A stretch of DNA of 64,000 nt from Bacteroides caccae (GCF_002222615.2 NZ_CP022412.2:1054001-1118000), one strand, 5' to 3'. Counted from the stretch's first letter, positions 9,391 through 19,245 are shown. Notes: generated by a model not told the origin, from the letters alone. Numbers and translations are program-made.

Positions 9391-10155
9391 TTATTCGTTT
9401 AAGAACGGAAATAAGTTTTTCATTCCCAGGAAACCTTCGTGATGCGCGGTGTATTCGGCGGCCAATATAGCTCCGAGTACGAAACCGCCCCGGTTCTTGG
9501 CATCGTGAGTGATTGAAATGCTGTCAATATCAGACTCATAACGAACAGTATGAATACCGAAAACTTCACCTTCGCGGATAGAACTGATCGGAAGTTCGTC
9601 CGGAGCGCAGTCAGTTGTTCCGCTGATTGTTCCGTCCGGTGCCGTAAATGTCCCTTCCACCCATTTATCCTTACGGTCTATATTCTCTAGAATACCTTCT
9701 GCCAGCGTAATGGCAGTTCCGCTGGGAGCGTCGAGTTTGTGGATATGGTGTGTTTCGCTCATGGTGACGTCATACGCGGGGAATTGATTCATTATCTTGG
9801 CCAGATACTTGTTTACAGCAGAGAAAATGGCTACTCCCAAGCTGAAGTTGGACGACCAGAACAGCGTTTTTCCGCCTTCCGTACAGAGCTTCTTGATTTC
9901 TTCGCCATGTTCGGACATCCATCCGGTACTGCCTGATACGAGTTTGACTCCGGCTTTAAAGGCTTTCATATAGTTGCTGTAAGCCACTGTCGGATTTGTA
10001 AATTCTATGGCAACATCAGCCGATTTGAATGCTTCCGACTCGAAGTCTTCCTGGTTATTGATATCAATAATGCAGACAATTTCGTGTCCGCGACTCAGGG
10101 CAACCTTTTCTAACTCTTTGCCCATTTTTCCGTAACCGATCAATGCTATTTTCAT
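9391..10155 (-). CDS. dapB: 4-hydroxy-tetrahydrodipicolinate reductase
   Basis: A protein of about 254 residues that carries out the NAD(P)H-dependent reduction in the lysine/diaminopimelate pathway. It begins with the nucleotide-binding motif IGYGKMGKELE, has the GSTGW segment, and carries the family signature HHIHKLDAPSGTA with the catalytic His and Lys. The length is normal. The start at 10155 is preferred over an ATG seven codons upstream because it places the beta strand MKIALIGYG directly at the N-terminus, as in the family. It is the first gene of a minus-strand set with two signal-peptidase genes and a WbqC-like gene. A TAnnTTTG box lies at 10188-10195. Confidence 0.96.
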   Translation of the reverse strand: MKIALIGYGKMGKELEKVALSRGHEIVCIIDINNQEDFESEAFKSADVAIEFTNPTVAYSNYMKAFKAGVKLVSGSTGWMSEHGEEIKKLCTEGGKTLFWSSNFSLGVAIFSAVNKYLAKIMNQFPAYDVTMSETHHIHKLDAPSGTAITLAEGILENIDRKDKWVEGTFTAPDGTISGTTDCAPDELPISSIREGEVFGIHTVRYESDIDSISITHDAKNRGGFVLGAILAAEYTAHHEGFLGMKNLFPFLNE

Positions 10156-10187
10156 TGTTTTCTGACTTATATTCAAAATAATAGTCG

Positions 10188-10213
10188 CAAAGATAAGATT
10201 TTTATTACATTTG
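10188..10213. promoter_or_regulatory. Divergent -7 boxes for dapB and the DUF2851 gene
   Basis: TATCTTTG lies on the minus strand at 10188-10195 (toward dapB), and TACATTTG on the plus strand at 10206-10213 (toward DUF2851). Both match TAnnTTTG. Neither has a convincing -33 element, and the two promoters would be almost back to back. Confidence 0.45.
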
Positions 10214-10238
10214 CAGTGTACATTAACGTCTTGTTAAC

Positions 10239-11522
10239 ATGGAACACCTTCTCCACTACGTGTGGAAACATAAATTATTCTCCCTTGAAATCCTGCAAAC
10301 CACCAAAGGCTTACCGGTAGAGGTTATTGATCCCGGTCTCCGGAATCCGAATTCCGGTCCTGATTTCTTCAATGCCAAATTAAAGATAAACAATACTTTA
10401 TGGGTAGGAAACGTGGAAATCCATACCCGTTCTTCGGATTGGTTCCGTCACGGGCACGATGGTGATAAAGTCTATGACTCGGTGATCCTGCATATAGTGG
10501 GTGAAGCGGACGGAGAAGTGACCCGTACCAACGGGGAAGTCATTCCGCAAATGATAGTGAGCTGTCCCGAACGGATAAAAATGCATTATTATGAACTTTG
10601 CGTGTCCGACTGTTATCCGGCTTGTTATCCGATCCTCCGTTCTTTACCGAAGCTTACGGTTCATTCGTGGTTGTCTGCCTTGCAAACGGAACGGCTGGAA
10701 CAAAAGGCGAAACTGATAGGAGCACGTCTCGAACATTGTAACAACAACTGGGAAGATGTTTTCTTCATCACTCTTGCCCGTAATTATGGTTTTGGCTTGA
10801 ACGGTGATGCTTTTGAGGCATGGGCGGAGCTGCTTCCGTTTCGTGCGTTGGACAAGCACCGGAACGATCTGTTTCAGATAGAAGCTCTTTTCTATGGTAT
10901 GGCGGGACTGTTTGAAGATACATTTCTGAAAGAAGAACAAAAGGATGAATACTGCCTGCGTCTTAGCAAAGAATTTCATTATTTGCAACGGAAGTTTGAG
11001 ATATTTCGGGTAATAGACGCTACTCTCTGGCGTTTTCTCCGGCTTCGCCCGGATAATTTTCCTCATATCCGGCTGGCACAACTGGCTTATCTTTATCAGA
11101 AAGGGGACAAGTTGTTTTCCCGTTTATTGGAGGCGAAGACATTGGCGGAAGTGAGAATTTTGCTCTCCACCCGTACTTCTGTTTATTGGGAGAATCATTA
11201 TATATTCGGTCGTACTTCTCCACAAAGGGAAAAATTGTTAGGAGAACAGTCGAAAGATCTGATTATCATCAATACCGTTGTCCCTTTCTTGTATACATAT
11301 GGTTTGCACAAGGCCGATGAAGGAATGTGCGAACGTGCCGGACGCTTTCTGGAAGAACTGAAAGCGGAGAATAACCATATTATTCGCTCCTGGAGCGACG
11401 CCGGACTACCGGTAGCTTCTGCTGCGGATAGTCAGGCGCTGATACAGTTGCAAAAAGAATATTGTGATAAACGTAAATGTTTGTATTGTCGTTTCGGATA
11501 TGAATATTTGCGGAAGAAGTAA
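10239..11522 (+). CDS. DUF2851 family protein
   Basis: A 427-residue protein of a family widespread in Bacteroidetes and without known function. The N-terminal part (LHYVWKHKLF, LRNPNSGPDFFNAKLKI, GNVEIHTRSSDWFRHGHD, VILHIVGE) is the family signature. The C-terminus has a cysteine pair set (CDKRKCLYCRFG) that could bind a metal. No signal peptide is visible, so a cytoplasmic location is likely. It is monocistronic: divergent from dapB and convergent with the next gene, with only 7 bp between the two stop codons. Confidence 0.88.
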   Translation: MEHLLHYVWKHKLFSLEILQTTKGLPVEVIDPGLRNPNSGPDFFNAKLKINNTLWVGNVEIHTRSSDWFRHGHDGDKVYDSVILHIVGEADGEVTRTNGEVIPQMIVSCPERIKMHYYELCVSDCYPACYPILRSLPKLTVHSWLSALQTERLEQKAKLIGARLEHCNNNWEDVFFITLARNYGFGLNGDAFEAWAELLPFRALDKHRNDLFQIEALFYGMAGLFEDTFLKEEQKDEYCLRLSKEFHYLQRKFEIFRVIDATLWRFLRLRPDNFPHIRLAQLAYLYQKGDKLFSRLLEAKTLAEVRILLSTRTSVYWENHYIFGRTSPQREKLLGEQSKDLIIINTVVPFLYTYGLHKADEGMCERAGRFLEELKAENNHIIRSWSDAGLPVASAADSQALIQLQKEYCDKRKCLYCRFGYEYLRKK

Positions 11523-11537
11523 GTACCTCTTACTTCT
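11515..11537. terminator. Shared hairpin between convergent genes
   Basis: The perfect 9-bp arms AGAAGTAAG (11515-11523) and CTTACTTCT (11529-11537) enclose a 5-nt loop. The stop codon of the DUF2851 gene lies in the left arm and that of the thioredoxin-fold gene in the right arm. There is no long T tract, so termination efficiency is uncertain. Confidence 0.45.
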
Positions 11538-14151
11538 CCAGTTCCTTATAGACTGCATTTAGAAGTTGGTTTTCCATTGTAGGTCTGGGAGCTTTGCGGT
11601 TTACAATGTTTCCTTCCTTATCTATTAACATATAGGTAGGGAAGGAATGGACTCCAAGATATTTTTCAATGGCAGACTGTTGCTTGTCGGGCAAATTGTA
11701 ATGGACTGAACTTTTGCTTGTCAGACTGTACTCTTTGATAATGTTTTTCCATGACTTGTCTGTCGAATGATTGCAAAGGTAAAGGAACACGACTTCTTTT
11801 CCTGCAAATAGATTCTTAATGTTTCCCGCATATTGCATCATATCCTTGCACGGACCGCACCAAGTCCCCCAAATATCCAGATAAATCACTTTCCCTTTGT
11901 ATGGCTCAATGATTTTGCGGAATAACTGTTCGCCGTCCGTTATTCCTTCCAGAGGGGCATTCGGCATCAGGCTTTCCGGATGTTCGATGGTTTTATGTGA
12001 TACTTTATCATATTTCTGTTGCTGGACCAGAACATAAGATTGCAAAGAAGGATTCGTAACTTCCTTTTTAAATTTACTGATAAGGCTGTCGGGCAATTCC
12101 TTATGGGTATATTGAAGCATTTCATAATAGTACTTTGTTTTTAGAATCTCTCTCAGGTCCTTATCCATTTGAAGGGAGTCGATAATTGCCATGCTGTTGT
12201 TGATTGCATTAACGTACATCTGTCCTGTCATATATTCATTGAGAAGACCGTCTCTGGCAATGAGTTGCTCTATTATTTCTATCTGGGGTTTGATGACAGT
12301 TTCCTGTTCCTTGGTGTAAGCCTTAATGGTTGCTGAATCGGCTTTGGCAATCTGCAACTTTTCAATTTCTTCTTGATATTTGCTGAAACTGCGTAGTGCG
12401 TTCTTTTCTTCTTCGGATAGCCGGACTTTACCTTCGGCTTCAAAGGCAAAGTAAAGTCTCTCCATATTTTGAGGTGTTAAGGTTAGGCTGTTGGATGATG
12501 GAGTTGTGTCGTCGATATAACCAATGTAATCTCTCATGAATGAATTATACCCTCTGAGAAGAGTATAAGGATGTACTGGATGTGGGTAAAAAGCAGAATC
12601 TATATAGTTCATGAATTCGTCTTCCAAATGTTCCTGTTTGTTACGGTCTACTGAGAAACGTCGTTGCATCAGGGTAGATGCCGCATCGTATCGTAGTTCC
12701 TGTTCGGTGTAGTAGCGGTATTTGTCAGAAAGTAACGGATGTTCTTGGAGTGTTTTCTTCCGGAACTCCAGTTGACGATGAAGCCTTTCCTGTGTCTTGT
12801 GCAGACACTCCAGATTACTTCTTTTTTGTTCTTCATTATAATCGAGTGATTCCCTCAGTCCTTCATGGGAGAGAAGTTCGTTGAGTACACGTGCTTTCTT
12901 TCCCATGAATAACTTTTGTTGTTGGGCATAATCTACGTATAAGAAATAAGTTTCTCCGGGTTCTACCGCCGACCAGATGGTCGTACGTCCCCAGTCGATA
13001 AAGACATTATGACTGTTCAGTACGGGAAATCGCAGGGTAAACCGTCCTTGCGAGTCGATGTCAGTCTGGTATTTTTCTTCTTTGCCTGTAATCATGTCAG
13101 GTATGCTAACGTCGAAAGGGCGTGAAGAAGGAGGATTGCGCAGGTATCCGGTGAGGGTGACGCTGTCTGTCCGGTACCCGTTGTCGATGAACGGTGTAGT
13201 ATCGGTTAACGGGTAGTCCGGTAGATGTTTGCCGTTACAGAGGATATATTTTTGTGGATTATCTTTTCCGAATGCAATGTTGCAAGAAGCTCTGTTCTTA
13301 TGTTTCAGAGATAGAGTCAGGCGGGTTGTATTGTTTTTTAGTTTGACGACGGTTTCATCCTTTTTAATTTGTATGGATTCGTAGTCCCAGAACCGGCATT
13401 GGTATACGGCGAAGTTTTCAAAGAAACCAATAGTCCATTCGCCGGTTGCCTGATTCACCCAACATCCGGTGATGGTATATACTTCAGGGCGGGAAGTTGC
13501 GATGGGAAATACTGTCTCATTCTGTAATTCGGCTGCAACCTTCATTGAGTTGGGAAAAGGAAAGCTAAGGTAAAGCAGTTTGTACCGTTCTCCGTTTTTG
13601 GCGAGCAGACGATACTCTTTATTAAGGAAATGTCCGGCAGATACGATATCCCATGTTTTTCCGTCATATATAAATTTACCATCGCGTGTAAATTCGTATA
13701 TAACATTGCCGGACAATCCTTCCACCCATTTCTTGTAAATGATGTCAGGCAGTGTAGTGGGAGTAAGCATTTCCGTGTGGTCGGGAATTTGCTTGCGGAC
13801 ACAGTGTTTAGGTTCTTTCCAGCCTTGATAGAAGATGATAGCACTATCTTCGCTGATAGGGGTGAAACGGAAATCCATTTTATTTCCATTTTGGTTCCGC
13901 AGGTGGAAGAGATAGCTTCCATCGGTTTTCTTTTCCATTTGTTCGACCTGGAAAACGGTATAGAGAGCTTCTACAAAATTCTCTCCAATGAGAGGTCCGT
14001 TCCAGTCGGATACGTTCTCTGTTTTGTATTGCCAATAACCCCGCAAAGATTCGGGTATTGTCTGGTAACTGTCGGATTGGGCGAATGTGATAACTCGTGT
14101 ACAGCATAGTAATAAAAAGACGAAAAGACGGAATGGATGAATGTGTGTCAT
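11530..14151 (-). CDS. Secreted thioredoxin-fold (TlpA/AhpC-like) protein
   Basis: An 873-residue exported protein. A Sec signal peptide (about residues 1-24, ending TFAQ) is followed by some 700 residues of poorly defined, partly beta-rich and partly helical sequence. The C-terminal domain (about 735-873) is a TlpA-like thioredoxin fold with WCGPC (Cys765, Cys768), a hydrophobic strand before it (GKVIYLDIWGTW) and the cis-Pro strand SFPTYMLIDKEG. It should therefore act as a periplasmic or surface thiol-disulfide reductant or exchange protein. Large multi-domain versions are common in Bacteroides. It is a single-gene unit, and the substrate is unknown. Confidence 0.85.
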   Translation of the reverse strand: MTHIHPFRLFVFLLLCCTRVITFAQSDSYQTIPESLRGYWQYKTENVSDWNGPLIGENFVEALYTVFQVEQMEKKTDGSYLFHLRNQNGNKMDFRFTPISEDSAIIFYQGWKEPKHCVRKQIPDHTEMLTPTTLPDIIYKKWVEGLSGNVIYEFTRDGKFIYDGKTWDIVSAGHFLNKEYRLLAKNGERYKLLYLSFPFPNSMKVAAELQNETVFPIATSRPEVYTITGCWVNQATGEWTIGFFENFAVYQCRFWDYESIQIKKDETVVKLKNNTTRLTLSLKHKNRASCNIAFGKDNPQKYILCNGKHLPDYPLTDTTPFIDNGYRTDSVTLTGYLRNPPSSRPFDVSIPDMITGKEEKYQTDIDSQGRFTLRFPVLNSHNVFIDWGRTTIWSAVEPGETYFLYVDYAQQQKLFMGKKARVLNELLSHEGLRESLDYNEEQKRSNLECLHKTQERLHRQLEFRKKTLQEHPLLSDKYRYYTEQELRYDAASTLMQRRFSVDRNKQEHLEDEFMNYIDSAFYPHPVHPYTLLRGYNSFMRDYIGYIDDTTPSSNSLTLTPQNMERLYFAFEAEGKVRLSEEEKNALRSFSKYQEEIEKLQIAKADSATIKAYTKEQETVIKPQIEIIEQLIARDGLLNEYMTGQMYVNAINNSMAIIDSLQMDKDLREILKTKYYYEMLQYTHKELPDSLISKFKKEVTNPSLQSYVLVQQQKYDKVSHKTIEHPESLMPNAPLEGITDGEQLFRKIIEPYKGKVIYLDIWGTWCGPCKDMMQYAGNIKNLFAGKEVVFLYLCNHSTDKSWKNIIKEYSLTSKSSVHYNLPDKQQSAIEKYLGVHSFPTYMLIDKEGNIVNRKAPRPTMENQLLNAVYKELEK

Positions 14152-14298
14152 AAGTATGTCTGATTTAAAGTGATACTAGTTACAGTAAATACCCCCTAAA
14201 GATAGTCATCCCCACATCTAATATATGTAATTTATAGTTGTTTAACGGTAATTTTTCTATTTCGCGGCTCTCGTGTATGAAGATGTTGAACTTGTGAT

Positions 14299-14306
14299 TA
14301 TCTTTG
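14299..14306 (+). promoter_or_regulatory. Candidate -7 box of the DUF4348-like lipoprotein gene
   Basis: TATCTTTG, a perfect TAnnTTTG match, lies 55 nt upstream of the ATG at 14362. A TTG is present upstream, but the spacing is poor. Confidence 0.45.
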
Positions 14307-14361
14307 TGCCTTGAATGATAGCATTTGTATTATGGGAATGAATCACTAATATTATATATTT

Positions 14362-14919
14362 ATGAACGTGAAAAGGTTTGTATGTTGTCTGTTAGCCAGT
14401 GTGTTGCTGTTGGGAGTGTCTTTGATTTCTTGCGGTAATAGTTCCAGGGCTAAAGCGAAGAATGAGATAGCACAGTCCGGCGAGGATTTTAAATCATTCC
14501 TTGATAAGTTTACGTCCAGTGCAGCATTCCAATATACCCGTATCAAGTTTCCATTAAAGACACCGATTACTTTATTGGCCGATGACGGAGAAACTGAGAA
14601 AACGTTTCCGTTCACCAAAGAAAAATGGCCGTTGCTGGATAGTGAAACGATGAAGGAGGAACGCATTGAGCAGGAAGAAGGTGGTATTTATGTTTCTAAG
14701 TTCACTCTCAATGAGCCGGTTCATAAAGTGTTCGAAGCAGGTTATGAGGAATCAGAAATCGACTTGCGTGTCGAATTTGAACAGGCTGCCGATGGGAAAT
14801 GGTATGTAGTGGACTGTTATACAGGCTGGTATGGATATGATTTGCCGATCGGGGAATTGAAGCAGACCATTCAGCAAGTAAAAGAGGAAAATGCAGCTTT
14901 CAAAGAGATACATCCTTGA
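14362..14919 (+). CDS. Lipoprotein resembling DUF4348 proteins
   Basis: A 185-residue lipoprotein with a signal ending LISC followed by GNSSRAKAK. The remainder looks like one small alpha/beta domain: EDFKSFLDKFTSSAAFQYTRIKFP, a charged middle part, and a C-terminal segment KWYVVDCYTGWYGY. This pattern resembles the Bacteroides DUF4348 family, for which no function is known. Its own promoter box and a terminator downstream suggest a single-gene transcript. The family assignment is from memory of sequence style and is less certain than the lipoprotein call. Confidence 0.7.
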   Translation: MNVKRFVCCLLASVLLLGVSLISCGNSSRAKAKNEIAQSGEDFKSFLDKFTSSAAFQYTRIKFPLKTPITLLADDGETEKTFPFTKEKWPLLDSETMKEERIEQEEGGIYVSKFTLNEPVHKVFEAGYEESEIDLRVEFEQAADGKWYVVDCYTGWYGYDLPIGELKQTIQQVKEENAAFKEIHP

Positions 14920-15028
14920 AAAAGCTTACTACTCTCTTAAGGTTCTCCTACATAGTATCCTAGTTCTGACTCTTTTCCATCTACCATTTCTCTGACGATA
15001 CATTATTTGAGATATTTTGTACAATTTG

Positions 15029-15062
15029 AACCCCTCTTTTTGAAAAAAGAGGGGTTTCTTTG
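15029..15062 (+). terminator. Intrinsic terminator
   Basis: AACCCCTCTTTTT pairs with AAAAAGAGGGGTT and is followed by TTCTTT. It ends the lipoprotein transcript about 110 nt after its stop, and it insulates the chondroitinase pair downstream. Confidence 0.8.
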
Positions 15063-15088
15063 TATCCGAAAAGAATGTCTTTAAACTA

Positions 15089-15790
15089 ATGCCATTGATG
15101 ATGAAACGATTCTCTACAAGCTGCTGTCTGATTACTTTTTTTCTTTTGAATAGTGTCATGCTGTATGCACAACATGAAAACACCTCTGTGCAACAGTGGA
15201 AGATTGAAGATGAATCCCGTGCCTTGCAGATGATAGAGCGTGCGGATACAGTAGAACTAATCGTGCCCGGTGGGCTAACGATGTGGTATCAGCAACGCCT
15301 GACGGGTGATTATGAGATAAACTATCGCATTTGTATGGTGATGAAAGGCGGGAAATATGACCGCCTGAGTGATTTAAACTGCTTTTGGGCTGCCAATGAT
15401 CCTAAAAACCCTGATAATCTTTTTGCCCGTAGCGAGTGGCGTAATGGTGTCTTTAAAAACTATAATACATTAGATCTTTTTTACGTTGGATACGGGGGAA
15501 ATGATAATTCCACCACCCGTTTCCGCCGGTATAACGGCAAGTACTACGGAGTAGCGGATGATAAAGTGAAACCATTACTTCGAGAATATACGGATACCCC
15601 GCATTTACTTGTTCCGAATCAATGGTATCAGATTAGTATTCGTGTACAAAAAGGAGTGACCACTTATTCCGTTAACGGTGAAGAACTGTTCCGTTATTCT
15701 ATTACCGGCAGTGAGGGAGACGGGCATTTTGGTTTGCGCCTTTTACAGAATCATGTGCTGTTTACAGATTTCAAGGTGAGGATATTTTAA
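15089..15790 (+). CDS. Secreted DUF6250-like protein
   Basis: A 233-residue exported protein with a signal peptide ending MLYAQ. The mature part is a single beta-rich domain (WKIEDES, GGLTMWYQQRLTGDYEINYRICMV, NDNSTTRFRRYNGKYYG, HFGLRLLQNHVLFTDFKVRIF). That is the pattern of DUF6250, a laminin-G/jelly-roll-like domain found beside polysaccharide lyases. It lies 42 bp ahead of the PL8 gene and is surely co-transcribed with it. A carbohydrate-binding or accessory lyase role is inferred from fold and context. Two ATGs (15089, 15098-15101 region) could start it; all keep the signal peptide. Confidence 0.75.
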   Translation: MPLMMKRFSTSCCLITFFLLNSVMLYAQHENTSVQQWKIEDESRALQMIERADTVELIVPGGLTMWYQQRLTGDYEINYRICMVMKGGKYDRLSDLNCFWAANDPKNPDNLFARSEWRNGVFKNYNTLDLFYVGYGGNDNSTTRFRRYNGKYYGVADDKVKPLLREYTDTPHLLVPNQWYQISIRVQKGVTTYSVNGEELFRYSITGSEGDGHFGLRLLQNHVLFTDFKVRIF

Positions 15791-15832
15791 AACCGAATTA
15801 ATAGAAATAAATCTAACTAAGACCATAAATCC

Positions 15833-18800
15833 ATGATGAAACAAGCTTTTACGAAATTAGGAGTATTCACTCTGCTATCTCTCTTATGTCCGGCATTTCT
15901 TTATGCGCAAGTTGTGACGGACGAGCGGATGTTCTCTTTTGAAGATCCGCAAGTACCGGAATGTATTTCCGCCACCCGGTCTCAATTATCTATCTCCGAT
16001 ACACATTATAAAGACGGAAAACATTCGATGGAATGGGCGTTTAATCCCGGTGCCGTATTGGAGCTTAAGAAAGATCTGAAGTTTGAAAAGAAAGACCCTA
16101 CGGGCAAGGACTTGTATCTTTCGGCATTTATCGTGTGGATATACAATGAAGAACCGCAGAAAGCAACCATTGAATTTGAATTTTTGAAAGACGGAAAGAA
16201 ATGCACCTCCTTCCCTTTCGGAATCAACTTTAAAGGTTGGCGTGCCGCATGGGTTTGTTATGAGCGTGATATGCAAGGCACACCGGAAGAAGGTATGAAT
16301 GAACTCCGTATTGTCGCCCCAAATGCAAAAGGACGCCTTTTCATCGATCATTTGATTACTGCAACGAAGGTTGATGCACGTCAGCAGACAGCCGATTTGC
16401 AAGTACCTTTTGTTAATCCCGAAACAAAAAATCACTGGCTGGTTATTTATAAGCACTCTCTTCTGAAGCCGGATATCGAGTTGACTCCTGTCAGCGACAA
16501 GCAAAAAGAAGAAATGCAACTGTTGGAGAAACGTTTCCGCGACATGAATTATACAAAAGGCAAGCTCTCGGACAAGGAAGTGGAGACTATCCGCAAGAAA
16601 TATGATTTCTACCAGATTACTTACAAGAACGGGCAGGTATCGGGCGTACCTATTTATATGGTACGTGCTGCCGAGGCCTATGAACGGATTATTCCAGATT
16701 GGAATAAAGATATGCTGACTAAACTCGGCATAGAAATGCGTGCTTACTTTGATTTGATGCGGCGGATTGCCGTAGCCTATAATAATAGTGCTGCAAAGTC
16801 GGAAATCCGGGAAGAAATGAAGCAGAAGTTTCTGGCGATGTATGACCATATAACCGACCAGGGAGTGGCTTATGGTAGCTGTTGGGGGAATATTCACCAT
16901 TACGGATATAGTGTTCGCGGGTTATACCTGGCTTATTTCCTGATGAAAGACGTACTTCGGGAAGCCGGAAAGTTGCCGGAAGCCGAACAGACATTGCGTT
17001 GGTATGCGATAACCAACGAGGTGTATCCCAGACCTGAGGGCAACGGAATTGATATGGATTCCTTTAACACGCAAACTACCGGTCGCATTGCAAGTATCCT
17101 GATGATGGAAGATACCCCGGAGAAGCTGCAATACCTGAAATCCTTCTCCCGTTGGATTGATTACGGTTGCCGTCCGGCTCCCGGATTGTTTGGGTCGTTC
17201 AAGAGCGATGGCGGCGTTTTTCATCACCGCAATCACTACCCGGCTTATGCTGTCGGCGGTTTGGACGGAGCAACAAATATGATCTACCTCTTTAATCATA
17301 CAGAGTTTGCCGTATCCGAGTTGGCGCACGAAACAGTGAAAAATGCATTACTTGCCATGCGTTTCTATTGTAATAAGTTGAACTTCCCGTTGTCGATGTC
17401 CGGCCGTCATCCCGATGGAAAGGGGAAATTAGTCCCGATGCATTATGCAGTGATGGCTATGGCGGGAACTCCGGACGGAAAATCGGAGTTTGACAAGGAA
17501 ATGGCGTCCGCTTACCTGCGTCTTGTTTCAGACACTTCCGCTGATGGGCAGGAACCGGAATATATGCCGAAAGTATCGAATGCACAGGAGCGGAAGATGG
17601 CAAAACGGCTTGTGGAGAAAGGATTCCGTGCCGAACCTGACCCACAGGGAAATCTGTCATTGGGCTATGGCTGTGCATCCGTTCAGCGTCGTGGCAACTG
17701 GTCGGCGGTGGCCCGCGGTCACTCCCGCTATCTTTGGGCGGCGGAACATTATTTGGGACATAACCTTTATGGCCGTTATCTGGCGCATGGCAGTTTACAG
17801 ATTCTGACGGCTGCTCCGGGGCAAATGGTGACTCCCGCAACAAGCGGCTGGCAACAGGAAGGCTTCGATTGGAACCGTATCCCGGGTGTAACTTCCATAC
17901 ATCTTCCGTTGGAACAGTTGAAAGCTAAAGTCATGAATGTAGATACATTCTCCGGCATGGAAGAAATGCTTTACTCCGATGAAGCATTTGCCGGCGGATT
18001 GTCACAAAAGAGAGAAAACGGCAATTTTGGAATGAAACTGCATGAGCATGATAAGTATAACGGTTCTCACCGGGCGCGAAAATCCTTTCATTTCATCGAT
18101 GGAATGATTGTTTGCCTGGGCTCCGATATTGAAAATACCAATGCCGCTTACCCGACGGAAACAACGATTTTCCAGTTGGCAGTAACGGATAAGGCGGGAC
18201 ATGATTATTGGAACGACTACCGTGGCGAAGGTAAGATATGGATCGATCATTTGAATACCGGTTATTATGTACCCGTTTCCGCCAGATTTGAGAAGAACTT
18301 CCCGCAGTATTCCCGTTTGCAGGATACGGGCAAAGAAACGAAAGGGGACTGGGTCTCATTGGTAGTCGATCATGGCAAAGCCCCCAAGAACGCCAGCTAT
18401 GAATACGCTGTGTTGCCGCAGACAACTGAGTCTGCCATGAAGGCCTTTGCCAAGAAACCGGGATATAAGGTTTTGAAGCAGGACCGTAATGCTCATATTG
18501 TGCAGTCGTTAACTGACAACTTATATTCTTATGTACTTTTTGAAACCCCACAAATGTTACTTCCCGGTGATTTGTTGCAGCGTGTGGATACTTCCTGTCT
18601 GGTGATGATTCGTAAAGAATCGTCCGACAAGTTGTTGCTTACCGTAGCTCAACCGGACTTGGCACTATATCGCGGACCGAGTGACGAAGCCTTTGATGAA
18701 GACGGAAAACGAGTGGAACGCAGCATTTATTCCCGTCCGTGGATTAATGACGAAAGTAAAGAGATTCCGGTGACGGTAACTGTGAAAGGATATTGGAAGA

Positions 18801-18907
18801 TTAAGGAGACTCCTTTCTGTAAAGTGGTTTCAGCAGATAAAAAGCAGACTGTACTTTGCTTTACTTGTAAGGACGGAGCTAGTTTTGAAGTGGAGTTAAG
18901 GAGGTAA
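15833..18907 (+). CDS. Chondroitin sulfate ABC lyase, polysaccharide lyase family 8
   Basis: A 1024-residue exported lyase (signal peptide ending FLYAQ) that cleaves chondroitin/dermatan sulfate and probably hyaluronan by beta-elimination, giving 4,5-unsaturated disaccharides. An N-terminal jelly-roll domain (about 30-185) is followed by the alpha/alpha toroid (about 220-570) and beta-sandwich domains. In the toroid, [10 protein letters not shown] places His465 and Tyr472 seven residues apart, as the catalytic His and Tyr are in Proteus chondroitinase ABC. Arg525 lies about 53 residues later, near the spacing expected for the catalytic Arg. It matches the B. thetaiotaomicron BT3324-type enzyme as I recall it. 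It sits apart from the main chondroitin locus, which begins 2.7 kb downstream. Confidence 0.92.
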   Translation: MMKQAFTKLGVFTLLSLLCPAFLYAQVVTDERMFSFEDPQVPECISATRSQLSISDTHYKDGKHSMEWAFNPGAVLELKKDLKFEKKDPTGKDLYLSAFIVWIYNEEPQKATIEFEFLKDGKKCTSFPFGINFKGWRAAWVCYERDMQGTPEEGMNELRIVAPNAKGRLFIDHLITATKVDARQQTADLQVPFVNPETKNHWLVIYKHSLLKPDIELTPVSDKQKEEMQLLEKRFRDMNYTKGKLSDKEVETIRKKYDFYQITYKNGQVSGVPIYMVRAAEAYERIIPDWNKDMLTKLGIEMRAYFDLMRRIAVAYNNSAAKSEIREEMKQKFLAMYDHITDQGVAYGSCWGNIHHYGYSVRGLYLAYFLMKDVLREAGKLPEAEQTLRWYAITNEVYPRPEGNGIDMDSFNTQTTGRIASILMMEDTPEKLQYLKSFSRWIDYGCRPAPGLFGSFKSDGGVFHHRNHYPAYAVGGLDGATNMIYLFNHTEFAVSELAHETVKNALLAMRFYCNKLNFPLSMSGRHPDGKGKLVPMHYAVMAMAGTPDGKSEFDKEMASAYLRLVSDTSADGQEPEYMPKVSNAQERKMAKRLVEKGFRAEPDPQGNLSLGYGCASVQRRGNWSAVARGHSRYLWAAEHYLGHNLYGRYLAHGSLQILTAAPGQMVTPATSGWQQEGFDWNRIPGVTSIHLPLEQLKAKVMNVDTFSGMEEMLYSDEAFAGGLSQKRENGNFGMKLHEHDKYNGSHRARKSFHFIDGMIVCLGSDIENTNAAYPTETTIFQLAVTDKAGHDYWNDYRGEGKIWIDHLNTGYYVPVSARFEKNFPQYSRLQDTGKETKGDWVSLVVDHGKAPKNASYEYAVLPQTTESAMKAFAKKPGYKVLKQDRNAHIVQSLTDNLYSYVLFETPQMLLPGDLLQRVDTSCLVMIRKESSDKLLLTVAQPDLALYRGPSDEAFDEDGKRVERSIYSRPWINDESKEIPVTVTVKGYWKIKETPFCKVVSADKKQTVLCFTCKDGASFEVELRR

Positions 18908-18971
18908 GAAGCGAATAAGCCGCTGCATATTTTATTCTTGTATTGACGGTTTTAGATGGTTCCACCTGCTT

Positions 18972-19117
18972 GAAACTACAGTTTCCCCATAGAGAAACTT
19001 TGGTTTCATCGGTAAGAAACCAATGGTTCCAAGCCTTTGAAACTTTAGTTTCAAGCTGATGAAACTATAGTTTCGCATGGGTAAACCAAAAGTTTCAAGG
19101 CGCGAAACTTTTAATCT
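18972..19117. repeat. Array B: GAAAC-N4-GTTTC palindromes every 22-23 bp
   Basis: This array lies in the 368-bp convergent gap between the PL8 gene and the barrel protein. Units begin at 18972, 18994, 19016, 19039, 19061 and 19083, with a half unit at 19104. Cores are GAAACTACAGTTTC, GAAACTTTGGTTTC, GAAACCAATGGTTCC (15 nt), GAAACTTTAGTTTC, GAAACTATAGTTTC (perfect) and AAACCAAAAGTTTC. Centres are at 18978.5, 19000.5, 19023, 19045.5, 19067.5 and 19089, a mean step of 22.1. Spacers are about 8 nt and differ. The array starts 64 nt after the PL8 stop. Confidence 0.85.
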
Positions 19118-19143
19118 TATTACTTCTGTTGTCTTTTAGTTCC

Positions 19144-19245
19144 GGTGACAGCAAAATTGCCTTCACAATGCTGTCACCTGTTGCCGTTACAGCCTTATCC
19201 GTTTATAACCAAAACGTTAAACTGCAATCGGTGACAGGTGGCAGC
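19144..19245. repeat. Three GGTGACAG-type elements forming alternative inverted repeats
   Basis: GGTGACAGC (19144-19152) is inverted at 19170-19178 (GCTGTCACC). The 17-nt stretch 19170-19186 is inverted again at 19229-19245 with three mismatches. The two hairpins exclude each other. They lie just past the 3' end of the minus-strand barrel gene and could act in its termination or transcript stability. Confidence 0.5.

Noticed and set aside
15986..16900. 304-codon frame antisense to the PL8 gene
   Set aside because: It lies wholly inside a well-supported lyase gene with catalytic residues in the sense frame; its composition is that of a shadow frame.
18972..19117. CRISPR-like look of the regular repeat arrays
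   Set aside because: Units are 14-18 bp palindromes with 4-8 nt spacers and differ from each other. There are no identical direct repeats, no 25-40 nt spacers and no cas genes.
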